Source of the DNA: Trichosporon coremiiforme
Taxonomy: Eukaryota > Basidiomycota > Tremellomycetes > Trichosporonales > Trichosporonaceae
NCBI GenBank assembly: GCA_039545355.1
Contig: BCJJ01000021.1
Coordinates: 186,001-250,000 of the forward strand
DNA: 64,000 nt
Direction of reading: 5' to 3'
In this document: piece after piece, positions 21,447-33,591 of the stretch
How the letters are laid out: the number at the start of each line of letters is the position of its first letter
Position numbering within the stretch: the stretch's first letter is position 1
Translations under genes and position numbers: made by a program
The notes under the pieces: model-generated
What the model was told of the DNA's origin: nothing
The model's database searches: none
What the model saw: only the letters and a program-made list of their open reading frames with translations

Positions 21447-24400
21447 ATGTCTGCGGCCGTCATCTCGCCTCAGGCTGCGCTCGAAGCCCTCACCATCAAC
21501 GACTCGGGGCCCTCGACATCTCTGAACAGCCCCACGAATGGCACCCACAGCATCGGCGCAAGCTATGTCGACCAACCGAACGACGACCTCGGTCTGCCCG
21601 CTGACGCGCACGTCATCCGCGTCCCCGAGGGAGAGCAGTACCGGGTGCGCGCGCTGTACGACTTTGAAGCGACCGACGAGTCGGCCCTCAGCTTCAACAC
21701 GGGTGATGTGATCGAGGTCCTGACCATGCTTCCCAGCGGATGGTGGGATGGCATGCTCGGGAACAACCGCGGCTGGTTCCCGTCCAACTATGTCGAGGAC
21801 GTGGACGAGACCGACCTCGAGTTTTACGCCGAGCGGAACGGCGCCGCGAACGACGTTCTCCGCCCGCATCACAGCCTCTCGAGCACGAGCTGGGGTGGCG
21901 ACGCTGACGAAGGCTGGGGCACTGACGGATCCTCCACATCATTAGACGACCTCGCCCTCGAGCTCATGGGCAGCTCGGGCACCGTGTCCCGCCCACCGCT
22001 ATCGGCCAGTGTCGGAGCAGCCAGCGATAAAGACCCCGCCCGGCGTCGCACAGACCTCGGCCGGCGCGACACCTCCGACTTTGCACACCGCCGCCGCGCA
22101 GACGCAAACCTAGATGAGGCACTGCACCCATTAAGTGGTCGCGGGGGAGTCCACATTGATGCGTGGATTCCCTCGCTGACATCAGACGGACGGGTAGGTT
22201 GCTTCTCGGGCGATGACAATGAGACGAAAGAATTGTCCGTGCTGACGCTTTTTCACAGGTGTACTACCACAACACACAGACTGGAGAAGACGCTTGGGAA
22301 ATTCCAGAAGACGATGACGTGACGTACGGTTCAACTGGATCAGACCCGAGCTCGAATCTCCCCAAACGACGAGAGAGCCGCCAGGCGCTTCAAAAAGCCC
22401 AGATCGATGGGTCCGACGACAACCGCCGGTCTCCCTCTCGCCCGATCTCGATGGTGTCATCCCATGCGTCGCGACCGCCCTCCAGTGCACTCCTCGTGGA
22501 CGATCAGTTCGGCATTCCGCCGCGAGCGACGAGTCTGCCCCCGCCGTGGGTGGCGAGACTGACGGACGACGGGCGCGGGTGGTACTACTTCAACACTGTG
22601 ACCGGGGAACAGCGCCGCGAGCCCCCATCGGCAAGCACACGGGAGGCGGCAGGATCAGAGCCGCTCCACCGCTCGAGCATCGGATCGACGCTGAACGCTC
22701 AGCAGGGCGCTCAGCCGCCGCGCCGCGGGACAGTGTGGGAGGAGCGGATCCGCCAATCACTCGCCCCCCTCGTTGTTCCCCCACCGCAGCCGACGATGGC
22801 GATCCTGATCGAGGCCGTGTCGGAGGCTCTGCGCGACGTGTTTGACGCTGCGATAGCTGGCTCGTCGGCAGAGGAGGAGCTGCTGCTGACGCGTGAGACC
22901 AATGTCGGCTTTGAGCTTGCCCGACGCCACGATCAGGCTTCCGTCGAGCAGGCTGCTTCGGCCCAGAAGGCGGTCATCAGCGCCGTCCGCGATCTCGTCG
23001 TTGCGTGCGGTTATGTCGGTCCCCTCATCCCCCAACAGTCTGGACAGGAGCCGCCGTTCGATGAGATGGTCCGACCAAAGTGGGCCAAGGACATGTCGCT
23101 TGTTGGCTCGCTCGGACTGCTCGCGCTCACCACGCACAATGCAATCACAGGCCCAAGGAGCGAGGAGCACGGATCCTCTGCCTGGACCGATGTCTTGCGT
23201 GCCGCGACCAAGCTTCGAGTCGTGGTGGAGGCTTTCCCGGGCTTGGCGCATCCTGACACCCCCCCGCCCGAGCGCGACGCCCTCGAGGGCGGCCGGCTTG
23301 CGGCGTGGTTCGGCGTCGACAACCTGGGAGACTTCATGTCTGGGCGCTTCGGTTTCGGACACATTGTGGACCCGCACCTGCGCCCGCTCGACCAGGCCGC
23401 CGTTGTCGAGGTGCAGAAGATCAAGGCCGAAGTCGAGGCGGCGCTCCGCGCGACGGCGACTGGTCAGGACGACAGCATCCTCGAGATCCTCAGGGCTGTG
23501 ACGCACTACCGCGACGCTGTCGACCACATCGACATTGCCGTCACGATCGACTTGGACGGTGATGCCTCGACGCCCAACGGCATGGACGCTGCCAACGCCG
23601 ACGACCAGAAGGCGTACAACGAGCTCATCAGCAAAGCCCGCCAGACGCTTCGTGACCTCGATGCTGCTTCTCGCTCGCTTGACTCGGTTGCCGCCGATCT
23701 TTTCCTCCGAAGCGAAGGCAACGGCACAAGCCAGATCCGAGACACGATCAATTCGAACGTGGTGTCCATCCTGCGTTCGCTCCAGGGCCTACTTCTCATC
23801 TCGCAGCAGCAGGCCGCGAGCCTCGAGCACGGCGTCGTCCGCGGCGCACTCGGCCACCGGTCCCCGACCAAGGTCGGTGCGATCCGCGCTGCGGCCGAGT
23901 CGTCGGTCAGCGTCTCGAGCCCGATCAATGCGACCGTCAACCGTGTGTCGACGCCGCCCGACCGCAACCGCACGCACTCGATCTCGTCGACTGCCTCGAG
24001 GCTGTCTCGGCAGTCGATGCCGGGTCACATCCGCGGCCCCTCCACCGCCGACACCACGCACCGCACGCGGCCGTCGGGATCCGAGCAGGAGCTGCTGGAG
24101 CAGGTGCAGCCGAGCCGCAACAATGACGACAGCAAGCGGCGATCGATTCTGTCCACGATCGGATCCAAGTCGGGCCACTCGCCGTCAGCGAGCCAGACGA
24201 GCCTGTCGACGTCGACGCGCCGCGAGGCGTCCAGCTCGTCCACGTCACTGCCGTACCCGCATCCCGAGCTGGACGCGACGAGCATCCGCAGCTCGAACCG
24301 CGCGAGTATTCTCAAGGCTGTCCCGAGCTTCCTCCGCAACAGGTCGGGCAGTGAGATCGAGCCCGAGGATGCGGCGCGCGCGAGCAAAAAGTCGAAGAAG

Positions 24401-25939
24401 CTGTCCAAGATTCTTGGCGAGGAAATCGGCATCCACCGCTCGTCCAGCAGCCAGTCGTCGTCGCGCGCCCCGATGTCGCCGATAACGACGGCGTCGAGCA
24501 TCCCGGCCCCGATGCCGCCGCCGGCTGCGGCGCGCGCGGGCCAGGCCGCATGGTACCTCGAGACAGACTACCCGCCGGGCGAGATCGTGTTCGACGACCG
24601 AGGCAATGTCAAGGCGGGAACGATCCGGGCACTTGTCGAGCGCCTCACGCCGCACACGGCAGCCGACACGGCCTACTTCCAGGCATTCATGCTGACGTAC
24701 CGGTCCTTCGTCACGACGGACGAGCTCGTCGAGCACCTGATCCGGCGGTACCATGTCGAGCCTCCTGCGGACCTGAACGAGGAGCAGCTCAAGGAGTGGA
24801 AGCTGCGCAAGATGACGCCCATCCGACTGCGTGTCGCCAACACGTTCAAGGCGTGGCTCGACAACCAGTTCATGGAGGACCGGGACGGGCACGCGCTCGA
24901 CGTCGTCGAGGAGTTTGCGCGCACGACGCTCATCGCGAACGGCAGCGAGCTCATGTCCAAGCAGCTTTTAGCTCTCATCGAGCGAAGAAGACGCGGCGAC
25001 TCGACGGCTCAGGCGCGGCGCGTCGTCATGGGCGCCGTGCTGCCGTCGCCGGCGCCAATCTTCCCGCGTATCCTCAGCGGCAAGCCGCTGTTCGTGCTCG
25101 ACATCCAGCCGCTCGAGTTAGCGCGCCAGTTAACGATCATGGAGGCCAACTCGTTCCAGCGCATCAAGACGGCCGAGTGCCTGAACAAGGCTTGGCAGAG
25201 TACCGACCAGGCGCCCAACATCCACCATGTGACGGACCTGCACAACCGCATATCGTGCTGGTGCGGGTCTCTGATCTTACAGCAGGGCGACCCGAAGAGC
25301 CGTGCCAACGTGCTGAAATACTTCATCAAGGTCGCGACCGAGCTGCGCACGCTGAACAATTTCGCGTCCATGGCGTCCATCATTGCGGGCCTGAACCTGT
25401 CCCCGATTTCGCGCCTGAAGCAGACCTGGGCGCAGCTCAGCGAGAAGCTGCTCAAGGAGTGGGGCATGCTCGAGAAGCTGTTTGACAGCACGAAGAATTT
25501 CGCGCGGTACAAGGAGCTGCTCAAGATGATCAACCCGCCGTGCGTGCCGTTCTTCGCGTTCTACCAAACCTCGCTTGTCTTCATCGAGGACGGGAACAAG
25601 GACAACTTGCCTTTACCTTCATCGCAGCCGATGTCGCCTGCGTCCTCGGGCGGTCACTCGATGCGCGACAGCACGACCTTCAGCGCTCTCAGCGGGACGC
25701 CGACCAGCCAGGCGGCGAACAAGGACGGCGAGGCCCGACCCATGCTCATCAACTTCTTCAAGCGCCAGCTCACGGCGGATATCCTGAGAGATATCCAGCA
25801 GTACCAGAGCCAGCCGTACAACCTCGCAGTCTGCAAGCCCGTGCAGCAGTACATTGAGCAGGGGCTTGCCGACGTCGAGATCTCCATTGATGTGCTGTAC
25901 GAGCTGTCGCTGAAGGTGGAGGCGAAACAGCAGACGTGA
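21447..25939 (+). CDS. CDC25: CDC25-type Ras guanine nucleotide exchange factor (SH3-WW-WW-REM-RasGEF), 1475 aa
   Basis: Two exons, 21447-22193 and 22259-25939, phase 0. Residues about 64-119 are an SH3 domain (ALYDFEATDESALSFNTGD, then GWWDG and GWFPSNYVE). The intron falls inside a first WW motif (W240, YYHN, W262, P265). A second WW-like motif near 344-372 keeps the first Trp and YYFN but lacks the second Trp. A long Ser-rich spacer follows. A RasGEF N-terminal (REM) module lies at about 1013-1140. The catalytic RasGEF domain lies at about 1190-1460 and includes LDIQPLELARQLTIME, NNFASMASIIAGLN and PCVPFFAFYQTSL. It should load GTP on Ras at the plasma membrane upstream of cAMP/PKA and MAPK signalling. 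The SH3-plus-RasGEF layout matches fungal Cdc25. The WW insertions are less usual. Confidence 0.93.
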
Positions 25940-26572
25940 GCGTCCTGAGGAGGCATCCGCCGGACGCCGACGAAAGGCCCGTCGCGCACACACTTGCAGA
26001 CGCCGCGACAGTCAAAGGGCTGCGCCATCGCTATCCCCCGCACCCAGCGGGGAGCCTCGCTACGGTCACGGCAGTCCGCCTAGTCTTGCCCTGCTCTGGT
26101 CACCCCGGCCAGTCGGGTCGGTAGTTGGCCGGCCCTACGAAGCCCGGCCAGCCCGCGACGCCGCGCGCCTCGAGACGACATCGCTCTCGGCGCCCATTCT
26201 AATATCCATTTGGGACCTCAGATATTTCTCTCTCCTCTCTTCCTCTCTATTCTCGGCCTGCCCCACAAATGTACATTCTAGGGATTAATGAATAAGAACT
26301 TAAGCATAACTAGTGCAGATCTTGCCGCGGTGTGCTTCGGCCCGCGAAGATTATCGATGGTCGGACGAAGCGGGCATGAGCACGATGGCCGTGCTAGGTC
26401 CCAGGCACACGAGGTGAAAATGATTTGTTTCGTTATGGCATGGGCATCTCCTTGAGCGCGACTACTTGGCGTTCGGCGGCTAAAGATTAAGCGACGGCGC
26501 GAGTGAGGAACTGGAGATGCGCCATGCGGTGGAGCGCATACAGATGCATAGAAAGCTTTTGTAGATACGTGT
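25940..26572. other. Convergent 3' region of the Ras exchange factor and cactin genes
   Basis: Two genes end toward each other here. The middle (26200-26350) is more A/T-rich with AATAAG-like motifs that could serve polyadenylation. No additional gene was seen. Confidence 0.4.
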
Positions 26573-28950
26573 CTACTTCTTGTAGAACTGGCGCGAGAAA
26601 GAAAAGTACAGTCTCAGAACACCAGACCCGAACGTGCTCACGAACCCCTTGCGGTGCGAGTACTCCCACGGCTTCTTGACGATGCGGAACGCAATGTCCT
26701 CATAAGGCGGGCCGGCCTTGAAGATGATGATCTGCGTGTCGTTGTCTCCCGGAATCTTCTGCACGACATATGTCGGCGTGACGCTCTTGTCGATGAGGTC
26801 GGGGTAGAAGATGTTGAACTTGTACCCCTGCACGATCTTGGGCGGGGGATTGTCAAAGTCGTAGTGCGACTGGTTGTACTGCGTCCACTCGTAGCCGGTG
26901 TGCACGCGGTTGAAGTAGCGCGGCTTGCGCGGCCGGAACCGGTCGCTCCAGTCGTACTCGGCCTCCTGCAGGCCGTCCGCCAGGTCACCCTCCTCCATGT
27001 CGTGCTCCGACTCTGAGTCGCCCCAGTCCTTCGGCTCGGCACGGATCGCAGCCTTCCAGTGCGCCTCGGTCTCGGCGTCGATGTCGTAGTGTCCTGGCGG
27101 CGGGGCGGACTCGTCGGCCGCTTGGCCAGCTGGGCCAGCTTGGCCAACGGGCTCGGCGCGCGCGACCTTGGGCATGTATGCCTTGTGCGAGATCGCGTGC
27201 CGCGCTTCGTACAGCGATCGCAGCATGTCCGCTTCCTCGACGATGGGGAGATGGCACAAGTCCGCGTCGCGCACGACGGCGTCGAGGTCCATAGGCACCG
27301 GGGACATGTCGCGCTCATATGCCTCGACGTAGTCCTCCTCGTCTGCCTCGTATGCCTCCTCTACATCTTCGCCATCCTCGCCGTCGGCCAAGTCCGCCTG
27401 GGCACGCGCGGCGTCCTCCCGTTGGCGCTTCTTGAACAATTCGAGGCGGTTGCGGAGGACGATCTCGTGGATTCCGGCCAGTCGGTTCTGCGCGCGCGCG
27501 AGCGCAATCTTGTCCAGAACGAGCGCCCAGAACTCCGAGTCCACTGCGCCCCCGCCCGAAAGCAAGTCGCGGGTGCGCTGTTCCAGCGCATCCAGTTTCG
27601 AGATCGAGAGACCAGTCACGATCTGGCTCGCGCTCGCGTCGACCTCGGCATTGTATTGCGCTCCGCCCACCGCGCGCTCGGGATCCCGAAGCAGGGCCAG
27701 GTGGTGCTGACACACGACCTGCATCGCCTCCCAGAACTGGATATTGACAGGGTTCTTCTCCAGCGACAGGTACATCTTGATGTCCTGCTCGAGCTCGACT
27801 GTGTCGTCTAGGTCAAGGTTCTGGCGTCAGCTATGTAACAGCCCTTAAGCTTACCTCGAAGATGAGCCACGGCTCGTCCATCTCAAACTCGAGGCCAGCG
27901 TCCGCCCACCCCCATCCGTCCTCCTCGTCCTCCCTCGCCGAAGCACCTGCAAGCGCGCCGATCGCAGCGGTCTGCTTACCGAGACACTTTGCGTCCGCAA
28001 AGCGGAGGTTGATGGCGAGAAAGTCGATTGCCTTGGCACGGCGCTCACGCAGTCGGATACCGGCGCGGCGGCGCGATTGCTCGAGCTGGAAGTCGTCCTC
28101 CTTGTTGATCCACTCCATCATCTGCGCGTCCTCGGCCAGGCGCCGCTTTCGCGTCTCCTCCTCCTCGCGAAGCTTCATCTCTGTCTCCCGGTCCGCGCGC
28201 TTCTTGTTCAGCTTCTCCAGCTCCTGCTTCGCCTCGAGCTTGCGCTGCTCTTCGCGCCGCGCGATGTCCTGGGCCGTCAGACCTGCCTTCTTGTCCTTCT
28301 CGATCTTCTTGTGCCAAGTGAACTTCTCCGTCAGGTTCGGGTCCTGGAACGGGTTGCTGTTCGAGGAGTACATTGTCAACTCGGTAAGCTTGCGCGCGTG
28401 CTCTGCGTCAGCCTCGCGGCGTGATGCGGCTTTGGCAGCACGCTTCGCTTCCTTCCGCTTGCGTCGCTCGATCGTAGATGGGCTCCGAGAACTGCTATCA
28501 GCTATGACTACGAGGGTTATTCAGCTGAGGAACTCACTCTCGCCGCCTGTCTCGGTCACGCTCGCGTTCTCTCCGCCTCTCTCTGCTGGTAGACCGCTCT
28601 CGATCGCGGTCGCGGTCGCGGCGTCGTTCCTTATCCCGATCACGAGTGCGCTCCCTTTCGCGGCTTGATGATCGGCTCCTGTCGTGTCTCCGTCCCCGGC
28701 GATCGTCATCTCGTCTCCTGTCGCTTCGTCGGCGGTCCCTGTCACGGTCGTAGTCTCTGTCGCGATCCCGATCGCGGCACCGGTCGTCTCGATCCCTGTC
28801 TCTCCGCCGGCGCTCGCGGTCCGAGTCGTACCGGTCGTCCGCGCGCTTCTCATCACGCTTCGAGGTACCCGACGGTCCAGCGGGCACGTCGACGTCGTCG
28901 TACCTGACCTTCTCCCTGTTGTCTCCCTCAGGAGACATGGGACGGGACAT
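26573..28950 (-). CDS. CACTN: Cactin, splicing-associated protein, 766 aa
   Basis: Three exons: 28538-28950, 27855-28494 and 26573-27820. The first acceptor is a NAG repeat, so one codon may vary. Residues 1-150 are an Arg/Asp/Ser-rich (RD/RS) low-complexity tail. The conserved middle begins with SNPFQDPNLTEKFTWHKKIE, followed by a charged coiled coil. The C-terminal 120 residues (KPRYFNRVHTGYEWTQYNQS through FIFKAG-type strands to GVLRLYFSFSRQFYKK) are the cactin C-terminal domain that ends the protein in all relatives. Cactin works with the late spliceosome and affects splicing fidelity and telomere or cohesin transcripts in fission yeast and humans. It is divergent from the SURP-domain splicing gene, with 165 bp between start codons. 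Confidence 0.93.
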
Positions 28951-29115
28951 TTTGGAAGTGGTGGTGGTTGCGGAGGTCGCGAAATCAGGCAGTCTGTTAC
29001 GTCAGTTCTGTGTGTCTCTGGTGGCAACGAATCCATTTCGGGACCAAATTGTTTATACCAAAGGTGGAGGTTGACAGGCTGTGGTCCATCATTCACATCA
29101 TCCACGAGCCCGGCG
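28951..29115. promoter_or_regulatory. Bidirectional promoter, cactin / SURP-domain gene
   Basis: 165 bp separate the two divergent start codons. The interval must hold both promoters. No TATA box is obvious. Confidence 0.55.
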
Positions 29116-30060
29116 ATGGGCAGGGGCAACAACAAGCGCGCATGGCAGGGAGGCGACCGGAGACGATATCGAGGCGACAGGAATCAGGAGAAGGACACCG
29201 GCCCGCCACCTGAGGCCTTCACGAGAGCGTATGAGGCGCAACTCACCGATGGCGATGGCAGGGAAGAAGAGCTGATACGCTGGGCTGGAGACGGACCAGA
29301 GTTGTGGCTCGATCGGTGAGTAAATCAGCGCATGCTCACCATATGTTGATGTTCAGCTGACCTTCAGACATGATATTCTCCACTTGATTCCCGAAATCAA
29401 CATCGCGCCTCCGTCACCAACGCGGTCAGATGTGTCTTCCTCGTGGTCTCTCCCGGACGATGCCGAGTCTCTGTTTGACATCTCAGACGACGAGGCCGAG
29501 GAAGAGTATAAGCGAAAGAAGCGTCAGACCTGGGTTAACGATCTGAGGGAAGCACGACTGCGAGAGCGAGAGAACGAAGACGAGGAGGAGGAGCAGAAGC
29601 GGATTGAGGCGACAAGGCGGGATGAGTCGGTAAGATTAGTCCAGGACTCCCAAGCTGACCTCAGCCGCCGCCAGACATCCGCAAGATGATGGAGCACACT
29701 GCCAAGTCACTCGCCGGCTCTGCGAATCCGGCGCAGCTCGAGGCCCGCATCACAGCGCGGCATGGGAACACGGACCCGCGGTTCGCCTTCCTTCGCCCCG
29801 GCGGGCCGTTCTCGAGCGTGTGGGAGAGAATCCGCGCCGAGACGCTCGGGCTTAATGTTACATCTGCTATTGCTACAGAGAGTCCAAAGGAGAAGCCGAA
29901 AGCGGCCGGCGCGCTGCTGGCGGGATACGGAAGCGACTCGGACTCGGACGCGGGCTCGGACCTGCCACCGCCGCCGCCAGACGAGCCTCCGCCTCCACCA
30001 CCTGGCAACCCGCCGCCGCCGCCACCAGAGAGTCCACCCCCGCCACCACCGCCGCGGTAG
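29116..30060 (+). CDS. SURP-domain splicing-factor-like protein, 285 aa
   Basis: Three exons: 29116-29315, 29368-29629 and 29665-30060, all in phase. The N-terminus is basic and RG/RR-rich. Residues 66-150 are acidic then strongly charged (EEEYKRKKRQTWVND and a Glu-rich helix). Exon 3 opens with PPPDIRKMMEHTAKSLAGSA, the start of a SURP (SWAP) module, and continues through DPRFAFLRPGGPFSSVWERI. SURP modules occur almost only in pre-mRNA splicing proteins such as SF3A1 and SWAP, where they bind SF1. The tail is polyproline (PPPPPPD, PPPPPPGN), which could bind WW or SH3 partners. It lacks the ubiquitin-like domain of SF3A1, so it is more likely a CHERP/SWAP-like factor. The position next to cactin fits a splicing role. 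Confidence 0.8.
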
Positions 30061-30102
30061 GGTGGGTATGTACAGATTACTTGGGGACATGTATGAGTAG
30101 GC

Positions 30103-30463
30103 TCATCGCTGCGTGCTGGCGCCGAAGTTGGTAGTTCCGGTGCCGGGGACGGCGACTTCGTATGATTCGTTCTGTATATTAGTTACCCAAATCCATAAGG
30201 TCAACTCACAGCCTTGTCGTTCACAATGCCGAGGAAGGAGGACCAGAGCTCGGCAACCGTGTTGAACTCCTTGCCGACGCCGTCAACCTCCTCGAGCTTG
30301 CGGTTCAGCGCGTTCGTGTGCGAGAGGACGTCCTCGAACGCCTGTTTGTCAGCTCGCGATCGAACCAATGCAAGCTGAAAGAGGGGCTTACCGAGTTAAT
30401 CTCGCCGATGAGGCGCTGCTTCTCCATCTCGAAGAAGGACTCGGCGGGATCTTGCTTGTTCAT
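30103..30463 (-). CDS. DAD1: DASH/Dam1 complex subunit Dad1, 90 aa
   Basis: Three exons: 30392-30463, 30210-30341 and 30103-30171, with phase 0 at both junctions. They encode a 90-residue helical protein. The core reads FFEMEKQRLIGEINSAFEDV then LNRKLEEVDGVGKEFNTVAE and LWSSF. This matches the Dad1 pattern FEKxRxxLIxEI...LNxLNRxLExxxxVGKEFExVxxLW. Dad1 is one of ten subunits of the fungal-specific ring that couples kinetochores to spindle microtubules. It is too short and fragmented to appear as one ORF. It is divergent from the ketoacyl reductase gene. Confidence 0.9.
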
Positions 30464-30725
30464 GTTGGTTGTCTAGGCGTAGTTGATGTCGCATACCTCT
30501 GTTGTTGTTGTTGCGAGCAGTGGCCAGCCAGGGCCGAAGAGTGCGATCTTAACGGGGAGGAGTGAATAGAAATTTGAACGTGTCGGACACGGTGACGTTG
30601 GGCCGCGTCCTGAGGCCCTCCTGATGACTGTGTCCGGACCGAAAGTTGGTGAGACACCTCGCTGTCTGATATTTCTGGTGCGGACATCTTCCAGCTGTTG
30701 CTTCTTCCCCATCAGAAACGGCACT
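30464..30725. promoter_or_regulatory. Bidirectional promoter, DAD1 / 3-ketoacyl-CoA reductase
   Basis: 262 bp between divergent start codons. No other coding signal is present. No TATA box is clear. Confidence 0.5.
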
Positions 30726-31963
30726 ATGGGCTCCGACACTATCCACCTCGCCAGCACAGCTGCGACTCACCCCACCTTCCACCTCTTCGGCCATGAGATA
30801 GGTGAGTGTGCGAGCCCTGGCGTACTTGGCAGACATCGCGCTACTGATGGCTGGATTCACACAAATGTGCAACGACACGTAGCTCTGATGGGGGGATGGA
30901 GCTAACGCACAGTCATTGACGTTCCTCTGCCGACGTTCATCCTCGCGCTCGTCGGTGCGGCGGTGCTCGGCCGCTTCGCCTGGTCGTGGATCCGCTTCAT
31001 CGCCGAGCTCACCGTGGTCCCCGGCATGAGCGTGAGTCCCCTTCAGCTAATCCGCGTAGTCTAGCTAACGTTCAGCTGTCCAAGTTCAAGTCACGCTCGA
31101 CCAAGACCTACGCCCTCGTGACCGGCTGCACCTCCGGTATTGGGCTCGAGTTCGCGCGCCAGCTTGCCGCCAAGGGCTTCGGCCTCATCCTCGTCGGTCG
31201 CCGCCAGGGTGCGCTCGACGAGCTCGCCGCCGAGCTCTTGGCCAAGTACAAGGTTCCCTCGAAGACTGTTATCGCGGATGCTGCCGATGCTGCCGGCCTT
31301 CACGCCGCCGTTGCGCGGGTTGCCGCCGTCGCGTCTGAGGTCGACCTCGGCGTGCTCGTCAACAACGTTGGCGCGTCGCACGAGATGCCCGTCGCGTTCG
31401 CCGAGACCGCCCCCTCCGAGATTGACCAGATCATTCAGACCAACGTCTCCTGGACTCTGCAGCTTACTCGCGCCATTCTCCCCTCCATGATCCAGCGCTC
31501 CGCTAAGGGCGGACCCAAGTCTCTCGTGCTCAACCTCGGCTCCATGTCTGGCCGTATCCCCAGTTCCCTCCTGGCGACGTACTCCGGCACCAAGGCTGGC
31601 CTGCAGACATGGAACACGGCGCTCGCCACCGAGGTCGAGCCCAAGGGCGTCATTGTGCGCATGATCCTCCCCGCCTTCGTCGTCAGCAACATGTCCAAGA
31701 TCCGCCGCGCCAGCCTTACTGTCCCCACCGCCCGCGACTATGTCAAGTCGACGCTCTCGTCCCTCGGTCTCGCCCGCGGCGCCCAGGGCCGCCCCTACAC
31801 CTCGACGCCGTACCCCTCGCACGCTGTTCTCGACTACGTCGTCTCCCTGTTTGGTTACTTCACTGAGAACATTGGCGTCAAGGTCATCGACGGCATGCAC
31901 AAGAGCATTCGCGCGCGCGCTCTCAGGAAGAAGCAGCGCGAGGCTGGTAAAAAGCAGGAGTAA
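30726..31963 (+). CDS. IFA38: Very-long-chain 3-ketoacyl-CoA reductase, 360 aa
   Basis: Three exons: 30726-30801, 30913-31031 and 31076-31963, in phase. A membrane segment at about 27-55 (PLPTFILALVGAAVLGRFAW) precedes a short-chain dehydrogenase fold. The NADPH-binding loop is TGCTSGIG. NNVGASHEMP is the family version of the NNAG motif. Catalytic Ser lies in LNLGSMSGRIP, and Tyr/Lys in ATYSGTKAG (YxxxK). The C-terminus KKQE fits a KKXX ER-retrieval signal. The enzyme reduces 3-ketoacyl-CoA in the ER fatty-acid elongation cycle, feeding sphingolipid synthesis. Length agrees with yeast Ifa38 and human HSD17B12. Confidence 0.93.
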
Positions 31964-32436
31964 GCGGCGCCCAGTGACAGCGACTGAGGACCGCGGGCCC
32001 GAAGGAGACAGTTGCCCGCTTGCTCCTTGCGCATCTTACGTCCCCGGTTGCGAGCTCTGGCAGCGGCAGACCAACCCGCGATTTTGGTTAGACCGGAGGG
32101 CTCTCTGCCCGACGGCCACCAGACCTCGACATCCCCTACATAGACCCCTTTACTTCCACCTTAATCAAAACGTAGCCGATGGAAATCCATGTAGATGCAT
32201 ACAGTGAATGGTTGATGTCGTCCTCTGATCCTGAGTGTTGAGCTACTTCAGATCGTCTCCGCTTCTTCTCGTGCTGAGCCTTCTTCTGCTGATCGATCTC
32301 CCCTTCCCCACTCCACTCCGCGTCCCTACCCCACGCTTCACCAGGTTGGTCCCGGCTAGGTCGCAGGTGTGGAGGAGACGGGGCAGTGCTGTAGGGAGAG
32401 TCTGAGGTGTTCACAGTCCCGCTGGGATTGCGCTGC
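31964..32436. other. Convergent 3' region, ketoacyl reductase and PRELI-family genes
   Basis: About 470 bp between two stop codons. No gene or repeat was seen. Confidence 0.4.
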
Positions 32437-33591
32437 CTAGGCACTCGGCGGCTCCGGTGTATCCGTCGGCTGTCCTTTCTCCCTCCGCCTGAGCAAGTTC
32501 ATGATGAGACTCATGCCCTCGCGCGCGCGGTCCGTGTTGCCAGGAAGCTTGTTCGCGCCGTAGCTCTCGATTTTGTCGCGAATCAGCCTGCCCCAGCTTC
32601 CGCCGAACTGGGAGCGGACCTCGGCCGTCGTGTGGTGCAGCGTCGTTCTGAGGTCAGCTCAATCTACTATTCTACCAATCGGATAGCTGCTTGTGAAGAG
32701 CTGATAGACATGCTTGACGCACACCAAGAGACAGAGGACAGTGATGGAGGGAGCGAGAACGAGCGACGTGTAAGCGGACTCACGTCGCCCCGTCGTCCCC
32801 CTTATTGAGACGGAAGATGAGATCAGGCCGAAAGTGGAAATGGCATAGGGGAAGGCAGACTTTACTCACCCTTCTCGGCCACTACACAGCTCTGCGCCCT
32901 CGACGACGTGCATGAACTTCTTGTGGCTCAGATTCCCTTGCGTTGACTTCAGTCTCGGCTGGCTCAGGTATGACTCCTCATCTTCCTCCTTCATCTTGCC
33001 CTTGCTCTTCTCTCTCCGCCGCCTGGCCTCCTCCCTCTTCGCAGCGACCTCCTCGGGTGTGCCATCGAATCCCCATCCTGGAGGGTCGACGACACTCTCC
33101 TCAAGGACCCAAGCATCGAGGCCCCTTCCTCCAGAGCCTGAGGGAAGGGGAAGCCACTTGCTCGCCCATGCCGGCACGAGACCGCGCTTCAGGATCAAAC
33201 GCAGCGTGCGGATCTGTCCCGTGTGCGGGTCGATTGTGCGTGAGAGGACGTCGACAGAGAGTACATGTCGCGCGAAGGGATTCGGATAGCGGAGGAAGAA
33301 GGCCAGGAGGGGTGTTGGCGGATACTCGTCGCTGCCTGTTAGCTTCTCTTTCAATCCCGGCAGCTATGTATTTGCATGCCACCGCACCGACTGGCACCTC
33401 CTTGTTATGCGGCGTGGAACATGCGTGACGGTGCGCTGGACCAAACATCACACCAGGAAGATGTCGGGACCAGCCGCCGGACATCACTGGAAAACCACGA
33501 AGCCGAGAAGCAAGCGGAGGCAGCAGAAGCATGCCGACAGCAACGAAGGGGGGACGTACTAGGTATGCGTCTTCTTGTAGAAATGGACCAT
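32437..33591 (-). CDS. PRELI/MSF1 (Ups-family) mitochondrial lipid-transfer protein, 234 aa
   Basis: Exons 33560-33591, 32870-33331 and 32437-32647 join in frame. The first exon gives MVHFYKKTHT, the invariant start of PRELI domains. Exon 2 gives FFLRYPNPFARHVLSVDVLS then TIDPHTGQIRTLRLILKRGL. Exon 3 gives TTAEVRSQFG and a helix ending the fold. These proteins sit in the mitochondrial intermembrane space, pair with Mdm35, and move phosphatidic acid (Ups1) or phosphatidylserine (Ups2); which one cannot be told here. An Arg/Lys-rich insertion (about 115-140) interrupts the domain. The last intron (32648-32869, 222 nt) is long. It contains a 17-nt exon-like stretch, about 32775-32791, followed by a GTGAGT donor; including it would break the frame. 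Confidence 0.85.

Noticed and set aside
22546..25857. Large alternative-frame ORFs inside the Ras exchange factor (for example 24550-25485)
   Set aside because: Arg/Ala/Pro-rich shadows of the coding frame, which carries clear SH3 and RasGEF domains.
28534..28950. RD/RS-rich ORF taken as a separate SR protein
   Set aside because: It splices in phase to the cactin body and is its N-terminal tail.
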